The translations under genes were made by a program, and so were the position numbers. From an uncultured Oscillibacter sp. (GTDB lineage: Bacteria; Bacillota; Clostridia; Oscillospirales; Oscillospiraceae), in the NCBI GenBank assembly GCA_947245315.1, contig CAMXNV010000149.1, positions 1 to 5,270 of the forward strand: a stretch of 5,270 nucleotides of DNA, read 5' to 3'. Positions 1-5,270 of this stretch are shown here, piece by piece. Every line of letters begins with the position of its first letter. Position 1 is the stretch's first letter. The notes under the pieces were generated by a model. It did not search any database. It was not told the origin of the DNA and saw only the letters and a list, made by a program, of their open reading frames with translations.

Positions 1-528
1 GTGGTGGGCAACGGCTCCCAGTCCAACGTGGAGGACCTGACCGCCGGCGATGTGCAGCTGGGCTTTGTCCAGTCCGACGTCATGAGCTACGCCTATAACG
101 GCGAGCGCCTGTTTGAGTCCCCCGTGACCAACTTCTCCGTGGTGGCCGCCCTCTACATGGAGCAGGTCCAGATCGCCACCACCAACCCGGACATCAAGTC
201 CGTGGCGGACCTGGCGGGCAAGACTGTCTCCATCGGCGTCTCCGGCTCCGGCGTGTACTTCAACGCCATCGACGTCCTGGGCGCCTACGGCCTTACCGAG
301 TCCGACATCAGCCCCGTGTTCCAGAACTTCGGAGACAGCGCCGACAACCTGAAGGACGGGAAAATCGACGCGGCCTTCATCGTGGCCGGCGCTCCTACCC
401 CCGCCATCAGCGACCTGGCCCTGTCCAAGCCCACCTATCTGGTTGGCCTGGATGAGGAGCACGTCAACTCCCTGCTGGAGAGCTCCCCCTTCTACAGCGC
501 CTACACCATCCCCGCCGGGACCTATTGA
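1..528 (+). CDS. TAXI-family TRAP transporter solute-binding protein, 5'-partial and apparently C-terminally shortened
   Basis: This is the extracytoplasmic receptor of a TRAP uptake system, which binds the solute outside the membrane and delivers it to the DctQM permease encoded next. The reading frame is open from base 1, so the signal peptide and first lobe lie upstream; the GTG at base 1 is an internal valine codon. Visible TAXI landmarks, in fragment numbering, are GDVQLGFVQSDVMSYAYNGE (16-35), the hinge/second-lobe segment KSVADLAGKTVSIGVSGSG (66-84), the FQNFGDSADNLKDGKIDAAF stretch (107-126), and TIPAGTY (169-175). In relatives that I recall, the IPAGTY-type motif is followed by roughly 60-90 further residues (a DV.TV...L segment and C-terminal helices). 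Here a TGA follows it directly, and neither other forward frame supplies the missing part. TAXI receptors that have been studied bind glutamate-like or other carboxylates; the substrate here is unknown. Family call firm; functionality of this shortened form uncertain. Confidence 0.88.
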   Translation: MVGNGSQSNVEDLTAGDVQLGFVQSDVMSYAYNGERLFESPVTNFSVVAALYMEQVQIATTNPDIKSVADLAGKTVSIGVSGSGVYFNAIDVLGAYGLTESDISPVFQNFGDSADNLKDGKIDAAFIVAGAPTPAISDLALSKPTYLVGLDEEHVNSLLESSPFYSAYTIPAGTY

Positions 529-557
529 TTTTTGATCTACCCCCGAGCCAGCGGTTT

Positions 558-586
558 GGCAAGGGCCGCGTTACGCGGCCCTTGCC
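558..586 (+). promoter_or_regulatory. Perfect 13-bp hairpin between receptor and permease genes
   Basis: Bases 558-570 pair perfectly with 574-586 around a TTA loop, 30 bases after the receptor stop codon. The stem is G/C-rich and very stable, but it is followed by GCATTGAAA and not by a T tract, so it is a poor intrinsic terminator by itself. It could protect the 3' end of the receptor mRNA from exonucleases, raising receptor over permease levels, as is useful in binding-protein-dependent systems. Its right arm (578-586) is also the left arm of the next, longer hairpin, so both cannot form fully at once. Confidence 0.7.
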
Positions 587-636
587 GCATTGAAAGGGCG
601 GCGGCGATTCCGCCCCTTCAATACGGCAAGGGCTTT
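578..636 (+). terminator. Long alternative hairpin with short T run; possible weak terminator or attenuator
   Basis: Bases 578-601 fold back on 610-633 with only two mismatches (C588/A623 and A595/C616), leaving an 8-base loop (602-609). The stem is followed by TTT and then AAAAA, so the U tract is short and termination, if any, would be partial. The segment GGCAAGGGC occurs at 558-566 and again at 625-633; its complement GCCCTTGCC at 578-586 can pair with either copy. This gives a choice between the upstream hairpin and this one. The position, 55 bases before the permease start, fits transcript attenuation or processing that sets the receptor-to-permease ratio. Structure is directly visible; function is inferred. 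Confidence 0.5.
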
Positions 637-673
637 AAAAACCTATATCTAATCACGTATCATCATGTTAGTT

Positions 674-680
674 AAAGGAG
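674..680 (+). promoter_or_regulatory. Ribosome binding site of the TRAP permease
   Basis: AAAGGAG ends 8 bases before the ATG at 689. This decides the start: the in-frame ATG at 665 lies upstream of the ribosome binding site, has no Shine-Dalgarno sequence of its own, and would put the site inside the coding region. Confidence 0.85.
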
Positions 681-688
681 AACCCCCT

Positions 689-2728
689 ATGAGCGAGAAA
701 GACAAACGCAGCCTTCCCGACGTAGAGGTCGGCACCGCGGCGGACATGGACGAGGTCATGCGAAAGTATGACCGGGAGTCCGCCACCCGCATCTGGGAGG
801 GCAGGCCCAAGCTGCTGGTCAGCGTGGTCATGGCCCTGTTTTCCGTGTACTGCATCTGGCTGACCCTCCGGTGCAACTGGGACATGCCCATCCGCCTCAG
901 CTCCTTCCTGGGGCTCATCATCGTCATGGGCTACCTGACCTACCCCGCTAGGAAGAACCACGTGAGGCCCAACTCCATGCCCTGGTACGACTTCGTCCTG
1001 ATGTTCCTGGGGGCGGGCTCCTTCTTCTACTACTGCGTCAACTACATGACCCTGGCCAAGCTCCTCACCAGCGCCGCCAAGATCAACCCCTTCGTCGAGG
1101 GGAGCGTGCCCAACGCCTGGTTCTATATCATCCTGGGCATCGTGGGCATCGCCTGCCTGGCCGAGCTCTGCCGCCGGTGCGTGGGCCTGCCCATCCTATG
1201 CGTGGCGGGCGTGCTGCTGGTCTACACCTTCGCCAGCGGCCAGAACCTGGCCCGGGTGGTCTACACCCTGTTCTACGGCACCTCCGGCGTCATGGCCACG
1301 CCCATCCAGGTCTGCGCCAAGTTCATCGCCGTGTTCATCATCTTCGGGGCTTTCCTGGAGCGGACCGGCATCTCCAACTTCTTCATTGACCTGGCCAACT
1401 CCCTGGCGGGCAGCACCTCCGGCGGCCCCGCCAAGGTGGCGGTCATCTCCTCCGCCCTCTGCGGCATGGTCTCCGGGTCCTCCGTGGGCAACACGGTGAC
1501 CACGGGCTCCGTCACCATTCCCATGATGAAGCGCACCGGCTACCAAGGCGAGTTCGCCGGGGCCGTGGAGGCGGCGGCCTCCACCGGCGGGCAGATCATG
1601 CCCCCCATCATGGGCGCGGCGGCCTTCCTCATGGCGGAGTTCATGGACACCACCTATCCCGACGTGGCCGTGAAGGCCATCCTGCCCGCCCTGCTCTACT
1701 TCACCGGCATCTTCATCGCCGTCCATCTGGAGGCCCGCCGTCTGGACCTGAAGGGCATCCCCCGGGACCAGCTCCCCAGGTTCGGCAATCTGGTCAAGAG
1801 CATCTACCTGCTCCTGCCCCTGGTGGTCCTGGTCTGGATGGCGTCCACCAATGTGCGGACCCTCCAGTTCTCCGCCTCCATTGCCATCGTCCTGGCCATC
1901 CTGGTGAGCCTGCCCCACCTCTTCGCCGGGAGCCGCGCCCAGCACGCGGAGGGCGCCGCCGTCCACTTCGTCAAGGACACGGGCAGCATGATCCTGGGCT
2001 CCCTGGAGGCCGGCGGGCGGAGCTGCATCACCGTGGCCGTGGCCTGCTCCGTGGCGGGCATCGTGTCTGGGTGCATCACGGTGACGGGCCTGGCCTCCAA
2101 GCTCATCAACGGGGTCATCAATATCAGCAATATGATCCCCTTCCCGACTCTGTCCCTGTTCATCGCCCTGTTTTTGACCATGCTGTGCTGCATCGTGCTG
2201 GGCATGGGCGTGCCCACCACGGCCAACTACTGCATCATGGCCTCCACCTGCGCCCCCATTCTCATCCAGCTGGGCATCGGCAAGATTCCCGCCCACTTCT
2301 TCGTGTTCTACTTCGGCATCGTAGCGGACATCACGCCCCCGGTGGCCCTGGCGGCCTACGCCGGAAGTGCCATCGCCAAGTCCGATCCCATGAAAACGGG
2401 AGTCAACGCCACCAAGCTGGCCATCGCCGCCTTCATCGTACCCTATATCTTCGCCTACAGTCCGGCAATGCTCTTTGTCGACAACCCCGGCGTCCTCCAG
2501 GTGGCCCAGATTGTGATCAGCGCGCTGCTGGGCATCTTCGGCGTGGCCGCGGCGCTGAACGGCTACCTCTTCCGGCCCATTCCCCGGTGGATGCGCCTGG
2601 CCCTGGTCGTGGCGGGCCTGGCGATGATGGTCCCGGGCTCCGCTACGGATGTGGTGGGCCTAGTGGCCCTGGCGGCGGTGGTGCTCTACCAGAAGTCCAT
2701 GGTGAAGCGGGAGGCCGCGGGGGCCTGA
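689..2728 (+). CDS. TRAP transporter permease, fused DctQ-DctM (4TM/12TM fusion type)
   Basis: This 679-residue inner-membrane protein is the ion-gradient-driven permease of the TRAP system, carrying the small (DctQ) and large (DctM) subunits in one chain, the usual arrangement with TAXI receptors. After a polar cytoplasmic N-terminus (1-40) come the DctQ-like hydrophobic segments (about 41-60, 70-86, 99-120, 143-161), then the DctM-like part from about 165. Family signatures are visible: SGSSVGNTVTTG (262-273) followed by SVTIPMMKRTGY, STGGQIMPPIMGAAAF nearby, the second-repeat GMGVPTTANY (505-514), and ADITPPVALAAYAGSAIAKS beginning at 546. These inverted-repeat loops form the substrate and sodium sites in characterised TRAP permeases. 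A hydrophobic C-terminal extension of about 80 residues with further membrane segments is typical for the fusion type. Length and motifs indicate an intact protein. It follows the receptor by 160 bases and is the last gene before a terminator. Substrate cannot be read from the sequence. Confidence 0.95.
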   Translation: MSEKDKRSLPDVEVGTAADMDEVMRKYDRESATRIWEGRPKLLVSVVMALFSVYCIWLTLRCNWDMPIRLSSFLGLIIVMGYLTYPARKNHVRPNSMPWYDFVLMFLGAGSFFYYCVNYMTLAKLLTSAAKINPFVEGSVPNAWFYIILGIVGIACLAELCRRCVGLPILCVAGVLLVYTFASGQNLARVVYTLFYGTSGVMATPIQVCAKFIAVFIIFGAFLERTGISNFFIDLANSLAGSTSGGPAKVAVISSALCGMVSGSSVGNTVTTGSVTIPMMKRTGYQGEFAGAVEAAASTGGQIMPPIMGAAAFLMAEFMDTTYPDVAVKAILPALLYFTGIFIAVHLEARRLDLKGIPRDQLPRFGNLVKSIYLLLPLVVLVWMASTNVRTLQFSASIAIVLAILVSLPHLFAGSRAQHAEGAAVHFVKDTGSMILGSLEAGGRSCITVAVACSVAGIVSGCITVTGLASKLINGVINISNMIPFPTLSLFIALFLTMLCCIVLGMGVPTTANYCIMASTCAPILIQLGIGKIPAHFFVFYFGIVADITPPVALAAYAGSAIAKSDPMKTGVNATKLAIAAFIVPYIFAYSPAMLFVDNPGVLQVAQIVISALLGIFGVAAALNGYLFRPIPRWMRLALVVAGLAMMVPGSATDVVGLVALAAVVLYQKSMVKREAAGA

Positions 2729-2780
2729 GGGCCCTGAGCTGCGGAGCGCTTCGCCTCCCCGCCGGAACGCCGCGCCGCGT

Positions 2781-2912
2781 GAGGCTCCCTCTTTGAGGGA
2801 GCTGTCGCCGCCGGAGGCGGTGACGGAGGGAGTTCCCCCGCAGAGCATTCCCTCGGGGCAACTCCCTCCGTCACGGCTCCGCCGTGCCACCTCCCTCAAA
2901 GAGGGAGGCTCC
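2781..2912. repeat. 132-base palindromic intergenic repeat element (two inverted ~53-base units)
   Basis: The left unit (2781-2834) and right unit (2860-2912) are inverted copies. The outer arms 2781-2801 and 2891-2911 match over 21 bases with one mismatch, and the inner arms 2820-2834 and 2860-2874 match over 15 bases without mismatch. Bases 2836-2840 and 2854-2858 close the centre. Each unit can instead form its own hairpins: 2784-2791/2795-2802 (TTT loop) and 2804-2812/2816-2824 (GGA loop) on the left, 2872-2877/2881-2886 (TCC loop) and 2890-2897/2901-2908 (AAA loop) on the right. There is no credible open reading frame and no transposase. I recall similar CCCTCTTTGAGGGAG-type elements scattered between genes of Oscillospiraceae, which would make it a REP- or MITE-like dispersed repeat; copy number cannot be seen in this window. 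Confidence 0.8.
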
Positions 2913-2951
2913 TTAGGACTGAGAGAGTCGCCCCCCTTTTCCTCAAGCCAT

Positions 2952-2976
2952 AGGCCCCCTTTTCAGGGGGCCTTTT
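2952..2976 (+). terminator. Intrinsic terminator of the TRAP operon
   Basis: AGGCCCCC (2952-2959) pairs with GGGGGCCT (2966-2973) around the loop TTTTCA, and a T run continues to 2976 followed by CTT. The minus strand lacks a T run after the stem, so it acts on + strand transcripts. It lies 224 bases beyond the permease stop codon, after the palindromic repeat, and separates the TRAP operon from the exporter promoter. Confidence 0.88.
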
Positions 2977-3047
2977 CTTGATTGGGCAGGGAATTCCTGG
3001 AATATGGCTTTTCGACGGAAACGGCGGGACTTTTTCCTGCATTTTTG

Positions 3048-3119
3048 TGAAGATTTTCCGGAAACCCTTCCAGCCCTTCCGCCGTCTAATGGATTGAGAA
3101 CGTGTTTCCAAAATCTTCA
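3048..3119 (+). repeat. Bulged inverted repeat upstream of the exporter promoter
   Basis: Bases 3048-3065 can pair with 3104-3119 to give 16 base pairs interrupted only by a two-base bulge (CC, 3058-3059), with a 38-base loop. Bases 3055-3064 also form a 10-base palindrome (TTTCCGGAAA). The right arm overlaps the first of the direct repeats beginning at 3110. It may be a binding region for a dimeric regulator or a stem in an upstream transcript. The rest of 2981-3110 holds no gene, no RNA gene and no convincing promoter that I can see. Confidence 0.45.
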
Positions 3120-3137
3120 GGAAATCTTAAGAAATCT
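3110..3137 (+). promoter_or_regulatory. Three direct repeats at 10-11 base spacing, probable activator sites
   Basis: AAAATCTT (3110), GAAATCTT (3121) and GAAATCT (3131) recur with periods of 11 and 10 bases, so all three face the same side of the helix. They end about 15 bases upstream of the proposed -35 box. Tandem half-sites one turn apart just upstream of -35 are typical of OmpR/PhoB-family response regulators, which often control ABC exporters in Firmicutes. The regulator identity is inferred; none is encoded in the window. Confidence 0.5.
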
Positions 3138-3152
3138 GTAACCGTTTTGTTG

Positions 3153-3181
3153 TTGTTTTCCATGGCAAACTGTTCTAGCAT
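3153..3181 (+). promoter_or_regulatory. Tentative promoter of the exporter operon
   Basis: TTGTTT (3153-3158) and TAGCAT (3176-3181) are separated by 17 bases. Both boxes depart from the sigma-A consensus (TTG only at -35; 4 of 6 at -10), which fits a promoter needing an activator. Overlapping TTGTTG boxes just upstream make the exact -35 ambiguous. Transcription would start near 3188, giving a leader of about 70 bases. Confidence 0.4.
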
Positions 3182-3195
3182 AGATGATACAGTTT
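3167..3195 (+). promoter_or_regulatory. Inverted repeat flanking the -10 region, possible operator
   Basis: AAACTGT (3167-3173) and ACAGTTT (3189-3195) are perfect inverted 7-base arms separated by 15 bases that contain the proposed -10 box and start point. The placement suits a dimeric repressor, or an MerR-like distortion of the promoter is conceivable. Arms this short may be chance, so confidence is limited. Confidence 0.35.
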
Positions 3196-3241
3196 TGATG
3201 CCGGTCCCTGTTATGGTTTATAGCGGCCAATCGAACCGATG

Positions 3242-3247
3242 AAGGAG
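3242..3247 (+). promoter_or_regulatory. Ribosome binding site of the exporter adaptor
   Basis: AAGGAG lies 9 bases before the ATG at 3257. It overlaps the codons that would follow an alternative ATG at 3239, which has no Shine-Dalgarno sequence, so translation is placed at 3257. Confidence 0.85.
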
Positions 3248-3256
3248 AAGCATAAT

Positions 3257-4966
3257 ATGTCAGAAGTCATGGATCGCGAAAAGCAGGCCGGGGCGGCGGC
3301 CCCGGCAGAGGCGCCCCCCGCGGCGCCCCAGACCCAGCAGCCCGCGCCGGAGAAGACCTCCCTCTGGAAGAAGTGGAAGGGCATGCCCCGGAAGAAGCGG
3401 CGGAAGATCGTCCGGTGGTTTATCATCCTCCTGATCCTCATCGCCATTGGGCTGGCGGTGCGCCACTTCCTGTCCGGACAGGGGGGCGGGGACCAGACCG
3501 AGGTCCTGACCACCACGGTGGAGTACGGCTCCATCACGGCCACGGTGGACGGGAGCGGCCTGACCAAGGCCAAGGACAGCGAGACCATCACCCTGGCCAC
3601 CTCGGGAACCGTCAGCGAGGTCTTCGTCAATGAGGGAGACACGGTGGAACCGGGAACGCCCCTGTTCATCATCGACTCCGACGCCGCCCGCACCGCCGTG
3701 GACAAGGCCCGGCAGGACGTGCTGGGCCGGGAGAAGCAGCTCAACGCCCTTTTGAAGGACGTGGCGGGCCTCAACCTGGCGGCGGGCTACTCCGGCAAGC
3801 TGATGGAGGTGGTGGACCTGAACCCCGGGGACACCATCAGCAAGGAGCAGAAGCTGGCAGTGCTGGCGGACGACACCCGCCTCCGCCTCACCCAGTACTA
3901 CAGCTACGCCTATGAGGGCATGATCCAAAAGGGCCAGGACATGGACGTCTCCATCCCCACGCTGATGAGCTCCATCCCCGGCACCGTGGAGGCCGTCCAC
4001 ATGGTCAGCCGCATCACCCCCGAGGGCACAAAGCTCTTCTCCGCCGACATCCTGGTGGAGAACCAGGGGGCCCTCAGCGCGGAGATGGCCGCCTCCGCCA
4101 CCACGGTGACCCCGGAGGGGGAGACCGTCTACCCCTACGAGCCCGGGAAGCTGGAGTACTTCCGCACCGGCGACTTGAAGTCCACCGTCAACGGAACCGT
4201 CATCTCCAGCAGCCTGGTGGACTACCTCCAGGTCACCGCCGGGCAGGTCCTGGTCCGCATCGACGGCGAGGACAGCGAGGCGGAGATCTTCTCCGTGGAG
4301 CAGAGCCTGGAGGAGGCCCGGAAGACCCTGGAGACCGCTGAGAAGAACCTGGCGAACTGCTCCGCCGTGGCCTCCATCGCGGGAAAGATCATCGGACTGA
4401 CCATGAAGCCGGGAGACGAAATCGCGGCCAATACCACGGTGGTCACCATCTCGGACACCTCCTCCCTGATTGTCAACGCCACGGTGGACGAGCGGAATGT
4501 CAGCTCCGTGGAGGCGGGCATGATGGTGGACCTGGACCAGTGGGGCACTACGGCCCCGGGCATGGTGGAGAGCGTCAGCCTCTCCAGTACCATCAACAAC
4601 GGAGTGGCCACCTACCCCATGGTGATCTCGGTGGACAACGCGGAGGAAACCCTCCAGGTCAACAGCTACATAAATTACAAACTCACGGCCAGCCAGAATG
4701 ACAACTGCCTGCTGCTGCCCCTCCAGGCGGTCCGCACCGTGTCCACCGAGGAGGGCGAGAGCCTGACGGTGGTCTACGTCAAGGGAGACCAGCCTGAAAA
4801 CGCGGTGGAGGGGGTCATAATCGACGAGATGATCCCCGAGGGCTTCTGGCCCGTGCCCGTGGAAATCGGCATCTCCGACAACTACAACGTGGAGATCAAA
4901 TCCGGCGTGGAGCAGGGCACCGAGGTCTTCACCCAGATTCAGATGTCCAGCTCCATAGGGTTCTGA
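3257..4966 (+). CDS. MacA/HlyD-family membrane-fusion (adaptor) protein of an ABC exporter, with duplicated lipoyl module
   Basis: This 569-residue protein is the adaptor of a MacAB/YknXYZ-type exporter: anchored in the membrane by one N-terminal helix, with the rest outside, where it assembles with the ABC permease. The N-terminus is Ala/Pro/Gln-rich (11-33), then very basic (38-53, with KKRRK), then one transmembrane helix (about 54-72), so the N-terminus is cytoplasmic. A first lipoyl-type half (about 113-140, with FVNEGDTVEPGTPLFIIDSD) is followed by a short helical hairpin (141-168) and its closing half (177-206, LNPGDTIS). A second module follows: TVNGTVIS...VTAGQVLVRID (310-336), a helical segment (346-368), the closing half IAGKIIGLTMKPGDEI (374-389), and a beta-barrel-like region (404-476). 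A typical family member has one such module and about 380-420 residues, so this one is long. There is no lipobox. The ATPase gene follows after 3 bases, indicating a co-translated operon. Substrate unknown; peptide or antibiotic export is possible. Confidence 0.9.
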   Translation: MSEVMDREKQAGAAAPAEAPPAAPQTQQPAPEKTSLWKKWKGMPRKKRRKIVRWFIILLILIAIGLAVRHFLSGQGGGDQTEVLTTTVEYGSITATVDGSGLTKAKDSETITLATSGTVSEVFVNEGDTVEPGTPLFIIDSDAARTAVDKARQDVLGREKQLNALLKDVAGLNLAAGYSGKLMEVVDLNPGDTISKEQKLAVLADDTRLRLTQYYSYAYEGMIQKGQDMDVSIPTLMSSIPGTVEAVHMVSRITPEGTKLFSADILVENQGALSAEMAASATTVTPEGETVYPYEPGKLEYFRTGDLKSTVNGTVISSSLVDYLQVTAGQVLVRIDGEDSEAEIFSVEQSLEEARKTLETAEKNLANCSAVASIAGKIIGLTMKPGDEIAANTTVVTISDTSSLIVNATVDERNVSSVEAGMMVDLDQWGTTAPGMVESVSLSSTINNGVATYPMVISVDNAEETLQVNSYINYKLTASQNDNCLLLPLQAVRTVSTEEGESLTVVYVKGDQPENAVEGVIIDEMIPEGFWPVPVEIGISDNYNVEIKSGVEQGTEVFTQIQMSSSIGF

Positions 4967-4969
4967 GCC

Positions 4970-5270
4970 ATGGCGAATTTAGTTGAGTTACGAGACGTCT
5001 ACAAGATCTACGGCGAGGGTCTTGAGAGCGAGGTCCGGGCCCTGGACGGGGTGAGTCTCACCATTGAAAAAGGGGAGTTCGTCGCCGTGGTGGGCCAGTC
5101 CGGCTCCGGCAAGTCCACCATGATGAACGTCCTGGGCTGCCTGGACATCCCCACCAGGGGGGACTACTTCCTGGAGGGCACCGACGTCCGGGAGCTGACG
5201 GACAAGGAGCTCAGCCGCATCCGCAACAAGGAGATCGGCTTCATCTTCCAGCAGTACAACCTGATCCAGA
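4970..5270 (+). CDS. MacB/LolD-type ABC transporter ATP-binding protein, 3'-partial
   Basis: The first 100 residues of the cytoplasmic ATPase that should power the exporter are present; the gene continues beyond the window. The ATG lies 3 bases after the adaptor stop, with only a weak AGGG ahead of it (4957-4960), so translation is probably coupled. Visible features are the A-loop tyrosine region VYKIYG (10-15), VRALDGVSLTIEKGEF (22-37), the Walker A loop GQSGSGKST (42-50), the subfamily hallmark MMNVLGCLD (51-59), RIRNKEIGFIFQ (83-94), and the Q-loop glutamine in FQQYNLI (93-99). The GCLD and IRN...GF.FQ..NL pattern is characteristic of MacB, YknY and LolD ATPases rather than importers. The signature motif, Walker B and H-loop lie downstream, as presumably does the FtsX-like permease. 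The position-2 residue of Walker A is Gln where Pro is more common; this is a tolerated position. Confidence 0.95.
   Translation, partial: MANLVELRDVYKIYGEGLESEVRALDGVSLTIEKGEFVAVVGQSGSGKSTMMNVLGCLDIPTRGDYFLEGTDVRELTDKELSRIRNKEIGFIFQQYNLIQ

Noticed and set aside
529..660. A frameshift that would restore the receptor C-terminus
   Set aside because: Frames after the stop contain early stops or hairpin-derived codons and show none of the expected DV.TV or C-terminal helix patterns.
665..688. Earlier ATG for the permease
   Set aside because: It lies ahead of the AAAGGAG site at 674-680, has no ribosome binding site of its own, and adds residues unrelated to the family.
1196..2296. A 366-codon open frame on the minus strand within the permease gene
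   Set aside because: Its product is a low-complexity, Gly/His/Asp/Gln-rich string typical of the reverse of GC-rich membrane-protein codons; the + strand has clear TRAP permease motifs.
2781..2912. CRISPR array or tRNA-like gene
   Set aside because: There are only two inverted units, no regularly spaced direct repeats with unique spacers, and no tRNA anticodon or T-arm signature; it is better described as a palindromic repeat.
2793..2981. A 62-codon open frame in the intergenic region
   Set aside because: It runs through the palindromic repeat and the terminator, and its composition follows from those structures rather than from coding selection.
2990..2997. GGAATTCC palindrome
   Set aside because: Eight symmetric bases with no flanking symmetry are expected by chance in a sequence of this length.
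3239..3256. Earlier ATG for the adaptor
   Set aside because: The codons after it are the ribosome binding site for the ATG at 3257, and nothing resembling a Shine-Dalgarno sequence precedes it.

Overview
The window reads as chromosomal DNA of a high-GC, low-oxygen Firmicute, most likely a gut member of the Oscillospiraceae (Flavonifractor/Lawsonibacter/Oscillibacter-like). This rests on strongly G/C-ending codons, AAAGGAG/AAGGAG ribosome binding sites, a fused 4TM/12TM TRAP permease paired with a TAXI-type receptor, a Gram-positive-style membrane-anchored MacA-like adaptor, and a long palindromic intergenic repeat of a kind I remember from such genomes. The taxonomic call is inference; there is no rRNA or marker gene here. 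All genes are on the + strand.

Region 1 (1-2728) is a TRAP (tripartite ATP-independent periplasmic) uptake locus: the 3' part of a TAXI-family solute receptor gene (1-528), a 160-base gap with two mutually exclusive hairpins (558-633), and a fused DctQM permease (689-2728). The receptor would capture a small, probably carboxylate-type solute outside the membrane and hand it to the permease, which uses an ion gradient. The receptor stops abruptly at a motif that normally lies well before the end of this family, so it appears to lack its C-terminal portion.

Region 2 (2729-3256) has no gene. It holds a 132-base palindromic repeat (2781-2912), a good intrinsic terminator (2952-2976) closing the TRAP operon, an AT-richer stretch with a bulged inverted repeat (3048-3119), three direct repeats one helical turn apart (3110-3137), a tentative promoter (3153-3181) with a 7-bp inverted repeat around its -10 box (3167-3195), and a strong ribosome binding site (3242-3247).

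Region 3 (3257-5270) begins a MacAB/YknXYZ-like ABC export operon: a 569-residue membrane-anchored adaptor with two lipoyl/hairpin modules, then after 3 bases the start of its ATPase, which runs off the window at residue 100. The FtsX-like permease is expected downstream. The promoter architecture suggests the exporter is inducible, perhaps by an OmpR-type response regulator, but no regulator gene is visible.

I see no clearly new multi-gene system. The points most worth checking are the shortened TAXI receptor, the switch-like hairpins after it, the palindromic repeat whose two halves differ by pair-preserving changes, and the control region of the exporter.
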